In this document: positions 11,865 to 20,140 of the stretch, piece after piece
Layout: each line of letters starts with the position of its first letter
Numbering within the stretch: position 1 is the first letter of the stretch
Origin: Trichoderma breve
Taxonomy: Eukaryota; Ascomycota; Sordariomycetes; Hypocreales; Hypocreaceae
Assembly (NCBI RefSeq): GCF_028502605.1
Contig: NC_079237.1
Coordinates: 2,108,001 to 2,172,000, forward strand
DNA length: 64,000 bases
Direction: 5' to 3'
Notes under the pieces: model-generated
The model's database searches: none
The model's input: the letters and a program-made list of their open reading frames with translations, nothing else
Told to the model about the DNA's origin: nothing
Translations under genes and position numbers: made by a program

Positions 11865-13005
11865 TGCCAGTGGCCATTGGGTGTGGGTGTGGTTATTGGC
11901 TTTGAATTTTTTTTTTCTTTTCCTTTCTTCTTCCCTGCTTGCTCGAGTCCACCTCCCTGCCGCCTGGTCTGATATCAAGGATTCCTGGCGTGACTTTTGG
12001 ATTGTGCTAGAGTAAAGTAATCCGGGCTTCTGACGGTCAGATGCGGTTTTGGGGGCCGAGAAGAGAACAAGATCCACCAACTAGACAAATGGATGAAGTA
12101 ATAGAATCGAAACACTAACGATTCGTATTCACTTTAATTTGGAAAAAAACAAGGAAAGAATAAAAAATTTCGGCTCTCCACGTGGAAATTTTGGGGAACA
12201 TTCGGGTGAGCAGCTCAAGTGGAACCTTTGGACAAGGGGATCGATCAAATCCAGATGCTTGGAGAAGTTGGAGAGCTTTTCGCTTCTCTCCGCAAATTCA
12301 AACTCGCAAACCCGGCCAACCTCCAGAGGCGCGGGGCTAGCAGCAAAACTAACGGCACGAATTGCCCGTTTTTGCGGAACAAAGCACCCGTTTTCTTCAA
12401 TGGCGGTGGTTTGAGGTTCGAGTTTCTAGTTTCTAGTTTCTCTGCGCCGGGCACATGACATGAGTGTCGCATCGAGTCAGTCAAGGTGCCCCCCAATCCC
12501 CCCATGTCAGCATGAGGATGGCGACAAGCATCGAAAAGCGCGTATTTTCGTAGGCTATACTGCCGCAACGGGACTGGCGGCCGACATGGCTCTCTTTAGC
12601 CGCCCTAGTGAAGCCATCGCCACATGCAAGGCCACGGGCAACAGCCGAAGTGCAGCACAGCCAATCGGGATGCCGCTCGGCACTCGCAGCGCGGGCGAGG
12701 CTATTCCCAAAGCAAGGGCACGAGGCTACGACCCCCCGCGACTCTCCCAGATTCTCCTCGAGAACACGCGGGTTTGCTCGCCTTTCCCCACCGATGGCCG
12801 GGACATGATTCGTATGGGGGGCTCCAGATTTTCGCAACCACGAGGTGGCAGTTTAAAATATGGGAAACATGGGGTAAACAGGGTGAAAATCCGGAGTATG
12901 GAGGGCTGCATTTAAATCCGGGGCTTCTCCCACCTTTGTTTGACTTGACTCGAACCTCCCCTCAACAGCTTCTCAAGCTATACACCAGCAGACCAGACTT
13001 TCACA
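11865..13005. promoter_or_regulatory. Divergent promoter region of a regulator and a sugar transporter
   Basis: The stretch lies between the starts of the regulator at 11864 (-) and the MFS transporter at 13006 (+). It has runs of C and G near 12488-12505 and 12733-12745. An AT-rich TTTAAA-type element at about 12910-12918 sits about 90 bases before the transporter start and may act as its TATA element. The divergent layout would let the regulator control the transporter; that is only inference from position. Confidence 0.4.
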
Positions 13006-14920
13006 ATGTCCACCGATTCTACGGATATTGAGATTGCTCCTAACGGCGTTGCTGCCGTGGAGCCGGCTCGACGTGTCCATGAGGCCCAGAAGACGATGTG
13101 GCAGTCTCTGCGGAACAACCCCAAGGTCCTCTTCATTGCGTTTTTTGCATCGTGAGTTTGATCAATCATCTTTCCGGCTGACTTTGACTGTTTCTATATA
13201 TATAAATATATACTGACTAGCTGTGATTTTTTGCAGATTGGGTGGTTTCGAGTATGGTTACCAGCAGGGTGTCCTAGGCCAGTCACTGGTCATGACCCGT
13301 TTCAAGGATAACTTTCCTGCTGTCGTCGGCTCGTCTTCAGCTACCGGCTGGCTCACATCAGTCCTCCAGCTGGGAGGTATCGTTGGTTCTCTGTCAGCCG
13401 GTGTCCTGGGCGAGATCATCTCCCGAAAGTACACCATGTTCATCGCCTGTCTCTGGGTCATCCTGGGTAGCTACCTCTACGTCGGTGCCCACGAGGGCGT
13501 CTCTTCACTCCTATATGCCGGCCGATTCTTCACTGGTCTCGGTGTCGGTCTCTTCAGTGGTGTCGGTCCTCTTTACAACGCTGAGCTTTCCGCACCCGAG
13601 ATGCGAGGTCTGTTGGTGTCCTTCTACCAGTTCGCCACTATTCTCGGCATCATGCTTTCTTTCTGGGTTGGATACTGCAGCAACTTTATTGGTGGAACCG
13701 GCGAGGGCCAGACAAACCTTGCTTGGAGACTGCCTTCCATTATCCAGGGAATTCCCGCGGTTGCCCTCGCTATCGGTATCTGGTTCATGCCCTTCTCGCC
13801 CAGATGGCTCGTCAAGGTTGGCCGCGACGAGGAAGCCAAGAAGACCATGGCCTGGATGCGAAAGCTGCCCGTCGACGATGAGCTTGTCCAGATTGAGTAC
13901 CTCGAGATCAAGGCCGAGAGCGTCTTCGAGAAGCGAGTCTTTGAGCGTGACCTGCCCAAGTTGGCGAGCAAGAAGAGCAATGCCTTTGTCGAACAGTTTG
14001 CGCAGTACGCCATGTGCCTCAACTCCAAGGACAACATCAAGCGAGTCTTGACTGGTTTCTTCATCATGTTCTTCCAGCAGTGGAGTGGAATTGACGCAAT
14101 CATTTACTATGCAACCAACATCTTCATCACTCTGGGTTTGACTGGAGGCACCACTGCTCTGTTGGCAACTGGTGTGACCGGAGTTGTCTTCATCGTCAGC
14201 ACTGTGCCCGCCATGGTAAGTCTTCATATCATACCTGTATTGTATGAACAGCTAACTGACTCGATATCTGCAGTTAATCATTGACAAGGTCGGACGAAAG
14301 CCTATGCTGCTCGTTGGCTCCATTGTCATGGCTGTCAGCATGGTCATTGTTGGTATTATTGTTGCCAAGTTCGGCCACGACTGGCCTCACCACGTCGCTG
14401 CTGGTTGGGTAGCAGTTGGTAAGTTGACTATCTTTAAAGCACCGAAGATGAAAAAAGGACATGCAGCTAACTTGCATTCTTTCTAGCTCTTATCTGGGTC
14501 TACATTGCTGGTTTCGGAGCTACCTGGGGCCCCGTCTCCTGGACTCTCGTCTCCGAGATCTTCCCCCTCTCCATCCGAGCCAAGGGTGCCTCCATTGGTG
14601 CCATGAGCAACTGGCTCAACAACTTCGCCATTGCCTTCTTCGTTCCTCCTATGCTTCAGGCTTGGGCCTGGGGAACCTACATCTTCTTCGCCGGTTTCCT
14701 CGTTGTGGGCATCTTTGCCGTCTGGTTCTTCCTCCCCGAGACCAAGAACGCCACGCTGGAGGACATGGACCGAGTATTTAAGAGCCGCACTGGCGAGATT
14801 GACGCCCGGCTGATGAGAGAGGTGCAGGAGGAGGTTGGCCTTGTTGCTCTTGTTGAGGCTCGCTCAGCGGCGCAGTACGAGAAGAGAGATATCCACGAGT
14901 CGCAGATTGAGAAGCTGTAA
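13006..14920 (+). CDS. MFS sugar transporter (hexose/lactose-permease type)
   Basis: Plasma-membrane sugar:proton symporter of the major facilitator superfamily. Four exons fit in frame: 13006-13151, 13237-14215, 14274-14418 and 14487-14920, giving 567 residues with 12 predicted transmembrane helices. Sugar-porter hallmarks are visible: GGFEYGYQQG in helix 1, GRFFTGLGVGLFSGVGPLYNAE and EMRG after helix 4, FSPRWLVKVGRDEEA (the SPRWL motif), QQWSGIDAIIYYATNIF in helix 7, DKVGRKPML in the loop after helix 8, WGPVSWTLVSEIFPLSIRAKG, and PETKNATLEDMD at the end of helix 12. The start MSTDSTDIEIAPNG gives a normal cytosolic N-terminus. The substrate is not determined by these motifs. Introns are 55-85 bases with clean splice sites. 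Confidence 0.94.
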
Positions 14921-15060
14921 AAGGGGGAAATGGCTGCTGGCATGAGAGATGTGCCATAACTTGTAATGAATGAAACGGAGTACCTATTAGTCACGATATC
15001 CTTTGACAAACACCCATCTTAATTAATGCTTACTTTTTTTTCCTTTGAGAACTTTACGAT

Positions 15061-15098
15061 CTGTGCTTTAGTGTAATAAAGTAAGTAATATCAGCCAC
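15061..15098. repeat. Short repeat shared with the 3' side of helicase copy B
   Basis: These 38 bases align to 19455-19492 at 29 of 38 positions, and 8 of the 9 differences are transitions. The right-hand copy lies between the end of helicase copy B and an internal terminus at 19496, so this left-hand copy may be a scrap of another element outside the main block. Confidence 0.5.
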
Positions 15099-15190
15099 TG
15101 CTTACCATCTTCTTATTTCTTTGCTAGCAAGCGGAGGACAGAAACACCGACAGAGGTGATTTCGAGCACCAACACGTTAAATTATACGCC

Positions 15191-15340
15191 TTGTTTTTTT
15201 GTTTTAAAGTATCTGCTTCTATAGCTATATTTCTAGCAGCCCAGTCACTTTCGGAAACCAGAGCGGGTAAAGTTTTCATTGCTGGCGGCCCAGGTTCGGG
15301 AAAGTTAACATTCGCTGCAACTATTGTAGTCTGTAGAGGC
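15191..15340 (+). pseudogene. Helicase N-terminal fragment with Walker A motif
   Basis: The plus-strand frame reads FIAGGPGSGKLTFAATIVV, a Walker A P-loop (GxxGxGK; the usual following Thr/Ser is replaced by Leu) in the context expected for motif I of UPF1-like SF1 helicases. The frame then runs into the left terminal repeat that begins at 15340, so the gene is interrupted right after motif I. Motif II for this copy does not follow in frame. The fragment is probably the 5' part of copy A, whose later motifs resume at about 15665. Confidence 0.55.
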
Positions 15341-15485
15341 AAGCGGAGGACCACCAAGACCGGGAACATTTCGAACGCCCACGAGTTAAACCATACGCCT
15401 ACAACAGGAGTAGCTGCTATATCTATATTTCCCTACTATATCTATATTTCCCTACTATATTTACATTTCCCTACTATATCTGCTA
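15340..15485. repeat. Inner copy of the left terminal segment with short tandem repeats
   Basis: A second left end (CAAGCGGAGGACC) is followed by the same subterminal words as at 2.7 kb (TATACGCCTAC, then AGTAGCTGCTATATCTA) and by about four AT-rich units with a 19-base period. It sits inside the helicase coding sequence. A matching right end could not be found in the next 200 bases; a CTCCTCCGC near 15510 may be a decayed one. Confidence 0.6.
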
Positions 15486-15660
15486 CGTGACTTTACATTA
15501 AGCTAGTTCTCCTCCGCGCTCTCCTTACCTAGTTTTTTCTTCCCTTATCTTTACTATAATTTAGATTTTAGTTATTAAGCTTGCTTTTCTTAGGTAAGCT
15601 TAGTGTCTTTGGTCCCTTTATGTATTTTCTCCCTTTGCTTGTTTGTTTGTTCGTGATCCC
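15486..15660. other. AT-rich filler within the element
   Basis: This is the rest of the inserted sequence that separates the P-loop fragment from the rest of helicase copy A. It is T-rich and has no open frame. It probably includes the decayed right part of the inner insertion. Confidence 0.4.
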
Positions 15661-17371
15661 TTACACAGTCGACTGACTGAGGCTATGTCGCTGGTGCCGT
15701 TTGCACAACACCCCGATGCACCAGTCATTTCAATAGGCGACACTAAGCAATTCGGTCCCGTATCCGTCACTTTCACAGACAGGACATATAAGGCTCTATT
15801 CGAAGCACAGCGCGGCTGCAGCTTGCTGAAAAGAGTTCAAGTAATGGGACACATCGACTTCACCCTGTCTGAATAAGAAGAACGGCTACTCGTCCATGAT
15901 CTATTGATGGGTTATCGATGAATGTCAGAGAAGCCATCGACAAACCGCTGAACCTGCGACAAACATGACCTTCGTCGACGTTGTCGATGGATAGGAGAGG
16001 AAGCAGAACGCATCCTACGTGAATCCGACCAACGCTCGCTTCGTTACCGAACTGGTGTCCCGCCTGGTGGCATCAGCACCCATGTTCTCCACCAAATCCT
16101 ACATGGATGACCGGTTCGACGTTGAACGATACAAGAGCAAAAAGGGCAAGGACAAAGCCCAAGACTGTGAAGACCGTGAGGAGCGCATTCAGCAGTTCCT
16201 GAGATCCTACGAATGGGGCCGGATCCTCATCGTCACTGGGTACCGTGAGCAGAAACGCTTGCTGCTAAAAACTCTGGCCGAGCTGCCAGAGGCTGAGGTA
16301 CCCCCTGGATTAGTATCTGTCCGAACTATCGACGACTCACCTAGCCATCAGGCTGAGGCGGTGATTTGCGATATGGTCAGGACCGACAAGCCCGGTTTTA
16401 TGATGGAAGACCAACGCTTGGCCGTAATGACAACGAGGGCACAGGCATTTATAATCAACGTCGGTCGAACGGACGTGATCAAGGGAAAGGACGCTCGGAC
16501 TTTACGTACTATATACGACTACCTTAAAGACCGAGATGCGATTGTTAAGGTCTTCGGCTGGAACGAGTTCTGCAGCGTTTGTCTACTCCCGGGTCACCGG
16601 CAGACTGCCTGCAAAATAGTCGCGAATTGCGCCATCTGCAATGGAAAGCATGCCGGCCGTCGATGCCCCAAGATTGGAAATAGAACTGTTGCCGACCTTT
16701 GACTGTTTGAGAACGTTGCCCCGTTGGATGACGTCCATCAAGCCGCTTTTAGCTCTATCAAACATAGAAAACTCCCGGAGGGAGTCAAAAAGATAAAGGC
16801 CGATCGGAAGGATCAACAGGAGACAGCTACGCAAGACGCTCACAAAGCGTATATGAAGGCGATCACCACGGCGTACCACGACTACATCGATGAGAAGAAG
16901 AAACCAGAGGTCAAGGATGAGTCTATCGCAGGACCATCTGCACAACGCGTTGAGAAGGGTAAAGGACCTCAGCAGGAGGCACCCATCGTCAAGGGACCTA
17001 CTCCTGTCGCCGGGCCATCTACACAGCGCGTCGAGAAGAACGGAGGACCTCAGCAAAAAGCACCCGTCGCGAAGGGACCTGCTGTCAAGCAATCTCGAGC
17101 AAAGGCCCCTTCGTCATCGACCGTCGGTCTATCGAAGTAGCACAACTAGAAGCGCAGAGGATCGCAGCAGAGAGCACCAGTCGCCAAGGGACCTACCGCC
17201 AAGCAATCTCAGGCAAAAGGTAAAGGTCAAGCCGTGAAGAGACCTCAGCCGACGACGAGCTTCCTCGTCGATCAGGCGACCCTGACCACCGAAGCTTGTG
17301 TAAGGCTGACCGTCGCCAAGGGTTGGGCCATGGAGGTCCCTCCCGAGGCTGATAAACCTGAGACTGACTGA
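15661..17371 (+). pseudogene. SF1 (UPF1-like) helicase with CCHC zinc knuckles, copy A, broken
   Basis: Recognisable pieces in order are RLTEAMSLVPFAQ (just after motif II), IGDTKQFGP (motif III, 15736-15759), VSVRTIDDSPSHQAEAVI (motif V region, about 16315-16368) and RLAVMTTRAQ (motif VI, about 16415-16444). Two zinc knuckles follow: C-x2-C-x4-H-x4-C at 16571-16612 and C-x2-C-x3-H-x4-C at 16629-16670. A Lys/Pro/Gln-rich tail repeats a PQQxAPVxKGP unit. Defects compared with copy B are loss of about 37 codons after 15876 with a frame change, an in-frame TAG at 15992-15994, a TGA at 16700-16702, and further stops in the tail. Motifs III, V and VI identify a nucleic-acid-dependent ATPase fold of the UPF1/AAA_12 type; the knuckles suggest single-stranded nucleic acid binding. 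The copy cannot make the full protein. Confidence 0.75.
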
Positions 17372-17482
17372 GAGAAGGGGACATGGGGAAGGAAGCAGGA
17401 TGGATGGAACTAGGGCTGTGGACTATCGCGAGTGCATTACACAGGGATTGAAGATTTATCTGTTGGCATGTTAGTACTATAT

Positions 17483-17645
17483 TCATATTTTCCTACTATA
17501 TCTACATTTTGATACTATATCTACACTTTCCTACTATATCTATATTTCCCTACTATATTTATATTTTTCTAGTAACTGCTACTAAATCTATATTTTTCTA
17601 ATAACTGCTACTAAATCTATATTTTTCTAATAACTGCTATTATAT
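17483..17645. repeat. AT-rich minisatellite between the helicase copies
   Basis: Imperfect units of about 19 bases give way to units of 29 bases, CTACTAAATCTATATTTTTC followed by TAATAACTG. They match the minisatellites at 2.8, 15.4 and 19.6 kb. The repeat stands exactly between copies A and B, as the subterminal repeat of an element would if two elements had been joined. Confidence 0.75.
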
Positions 17646-17799
17646 GAGACAGTTGAACCTATTGAGTTGTCACGTGGATCTGTATGACCACTCTCCTAGG
17701 TCAAGCCCACTTTCTGTTTGCTGCTGTTTGCTGCTAGCTTTTCCCTCTTTCATAGATCAGCAGCATAGCAGAACACGGAGAATTTTGCACCTTTTCAGC

Positions 17800-19440
17800 T
17801 TGTCAGCTTGTCAAAAACCAAGAAGGAAGGAGAAAAATCTGTCGCCGATGAAGATGCAAGCGTCAAGATTGACAAGGGCAAGGGCAAAGCCGTTGCGACC
17901 GAAGAGGATGAGTCTGATTCGGACACAGACGAGGAACCTGGTCTTCACAACTTGGTGCAAAAGTCAAGGCATCTCCCAAGCAATATCACGTTATGATTAC
18001 GAACTGGAGAATGCAAGATGAAGATCCAGTAACATCCCGTGCCAATAGAAGAGACTACTTGGCCGAGGCCCGAAAACTAATGAACGACTTTAGTGCCGAT
18101 GCCGATGTCGTTGCAGGTACTCCGGTTGCGCTGATGACCATGTTCAACCACATCGAGCCAGTTAGTCCGTCACTTTTCATCGTCGATGAGGTTGGTCGAT
18201 TGACGGAAGCCATGACGTTTGTGACATCTGCTCAGCATGCTAATACGCCCACTATTCACATTGGAGACACGAAGCAGTTTGGACCGATGGCTGTTGCAGA
18301 TCAGGATAAGAATTACAAGGCGCTCTTCACCCAACAACGCAAGCACAGCCTTATGCAAAGGCATGAGGGAGCCGGGCTGATTGACTTCGTCTTGGCCGCA
18401 AAACATCGCGCAAATGGCGATGTTCATGAATGGGCGCGTGGATATTTGTACATGTCCGAGATAAAGACTGTTTACCGTCGCGATGCATACTCAGAGCAAA
18501 TGCATCAGTGGATCACAGATGAATGCGGCAGAAGCTATAGCCAGAAAGCGACCCTAGGATTGAACATGGTTTTGGTCGATGTGCAGGAAGGCACAGAGCA
18601 GAAGGTAGGATATTCATACACTAATCCGGGTAACGCGAATTTCATCCTTGCCTTGATCTCGCGCCTCGCAGCCTCCGCCCCCTTGTACCCAGTGCAGTCG
18701 TTTATGGAGCATCCAGAAGCAGACCCCTCTACCTACGCATGGGGGAAAATCCTTGTCATCACTGGATACAAGCAGAAGAAAATTTTGCTCGAGAAAAAGC
18801 TTTCGAAGCTGTCGTCCGCAGAGATTCCAAGAGGTATTGTGTCTGTTCGTACCATCGATGATTCGCCAAGCCACCAAGCTGAGGTCGTCATCTGCCATCT
18901 TGCACGATCGAATGGACCTGGCTTTCTGAGTGATCTCAAGAGATTGGCAGTAATGACGACACGAGCACAAGGAATGACAATCCTTGTTGGACAGGAAGCC
19001 ATGTTCGCGGTGAAAAATTCGGCCATCTCGGAGTTATATAATTACCTCAAATCTCGAGACAGTATCGTCAAGGTCTCCGGATGGAAAGTTGTTTACAGCC
19101 ACTGTTTGATACCTTGACATGATCAAACTACTTGCCAAAACAAAGTCGTCTGCAGTTTCTGCAGGGGGGACCATGCAGGACGTCACTGCAAGGAAGCACA
19201 GTCGTTCAACCAAGCTACCTTTGCCAATGTACCCGAAGTTGATGACATTTTTCGACCTATCTTCTCGAGCGGCAAAGTAGAGAAGGGACAGACAGTCAAA
19301 AAGGTCAAGCATCAACGAGTCCAAGCCAAGAAAGAGTCCGCAGCCAACTGTCAAGGAAGCTCGCAAGCTCGCACAATCTTTCTACAGCTATGATAAGCCA
19401 GCCGATGCCAACAAGAGCCAAGATGGCTCTGTTCCTCAGA
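17800..19440 (+). pseudogene. SF1 (UPF1-like) helicase with CCHC zinc knuckles, copy B, broken
   Basis: The longest open part, 17993-19117, encodes 374 residues. Motifs are VAGTPVALM, FIVDEVGRLTEAM (Walker B/motif II as DEVG), HIGDTKQFGPMAV (motif III, about 18258-18296), ILVITGYKQKK (near motif IV), RTIDDSPSHQAEVVIC (motif V) and RLAVMTTRAQGM (motif VI). A TGA at 19115-19117 falls inside the first zinc knuckle, replacing the Gly of the CxxCxxxxH pattern; the second knuckle (CSFCRGDHAGRHC, 19151-19191) is still readable beyond it. Upstream, 17808-17996 encodes a Lys-rich then acidic stretch (DESDSDTDEE) separated by stops. No Walker A motif was found in this copy. The protein differs widely from copy A, so the two are old family members, not a fresh duplication. 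Confidence 0.75.
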
Positions 19441-19495
19441 TTCCGTTGGCTTCTATATGCCTTGGTGTAATGAAATAAATAACATTAGCCACCCT

Positions 19496-19764
19496 CAAGC
19501 GGAGGACAAAAAAGCCAAGATCGAGAAGATTTCGAGCACCCATGCTATTGCTACTATATCTATAGTTTTCTAGTAACTGCTATTATATTTATAATTCTCT
19601 AGTAATTGCTACTAGAATTATATTTCTCTAGCAATTGCTACTAGAATTATATTTCTCTAGTAATTGCTACTAGAATTACATTTCTCTAATAATTACTACT
19701 AGAATTACATTTCTCTAATAATTGCTACTATAATATATTAAAATCGAATGCTGACCTCCGCTTG
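19496..19764. mobile_element. Small terminal-repeat element or 3' end of the helicase element
   Basis: A left end (CAAGCGGAGGACAA at 19496) and a right end (CTGACCTCCGCTTG ending at 19764) enclose 269 bases that are mostly a 29-base minisatellite. The structure resembles the 384-bp element at 2.7 kb. The flanking bases do not form a clear duplication (CACCCT on the left, GCAAGT on the right), so it may be the terminal part of the larger block and not an independent insertion. Confidence 0.6.
19551..19724. repeat. Six contiguous 29-bp tandem repeats
   Basis: Six exact-length 29-base units start with CTACTATATCTATAG or CTACTAGAATTA and end with TAGTAATTG-like words; a partial seventh begins at 19725. 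Units differ mainly by single substitutions. There are no spacers, so this is a minisatellite. Confidence 0.88.
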
Positions 19765-20140
19765 GCAAGTAAGACAATAAATTCAAATACTTGATACAGC
19801 CCGCCGCCTTTTTCGCCCCAGTGTCTGCCGCCTATCCATCCATCTAACCCCAATTGGCAATAATGCCATGCACAATTAACGGGGCTGCCCCACACGACAT
19901 GCACCCCAGTAGCGGGGCGCTAGAACATCGGCTTTTAACGATTTCTGTATGCCAAGTACGAAAGAACAGTCAGCGAGCCAAACTCGACGTTATTCTAATT
20001 CTAACTCCCATCAGCTGCTGTACATCGTGGGCGTCAATCTTGCCTAGTCCAATTCGCTATTGGCTGCTGCTTCAGAAGTGAGCGGGGCTACAATGCCGTG
20101 CATCGTGACATAGCGCTGCTGGATATTCGGAAACGATGCA
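19765..20140. other. Intergenic region before the Zn2Cys6 regulator
   Basis: No gene is seen. It holds the flank of the element block and the promoter of the regulator starting at 20141. There is an out-of-frame ATG five bases before the chosen start. Confidence 0.4.

Larger units (their letters stand above)
15128..19764. mobile_element. Decayed terminal-inverted-repeat element block carrying SF1 helicase remnants
   Basis: The left end CAAGCGGAGGACAG (15128-15141) and the right end CTGACCTCCGCTTG (19751-19764) are inverted repeats with one mismatch in 14 bases, the same termini as the 384-bp element at 2.7 kb. The 5-mers just outside are GCTAG (15123-15127) and GCAAG (19765-19769), a possible target duplication with one difference. 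Inside lie a P-loop fragment, an inner copy of the left end at 15340, two broken helicase genes in tandem, minisatellites and another left end at 19496. The block is therefore composite, perhaps one element with later insertions of its own small derivatives. No transposase, integrase, reverse transcriptase or tyrosine recombinase was recognised. The proposal that this is a mobile element rests on the ends and on the duplication at the small relative. Confidence 0.65.

Noticed and set aside
11865..12080. N-terminal extension of the regulator at 10437-11864
   Set aside because: The 72 extra residues are low-complexity and look like translated leader (basic run then a His/Thr run). The ATG at 11864 gives the expected acidic start.
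19551..19724. Regular 29-base repeats that recall a CRISPR array
   Set aside because: The units are contiguous with no spacers, the host is a eukaryote and no cas-like gene exists. It is a minisatellite.
15128..19764. Helitron with a helicase
   Set aside because: The ends are inverted repeats, no Rep nuclease motif is seen, there is no CTRR 3' end with hairpin, and the helicase motifs are UPF1-like and not of the Pif1 type used by Helitrons.
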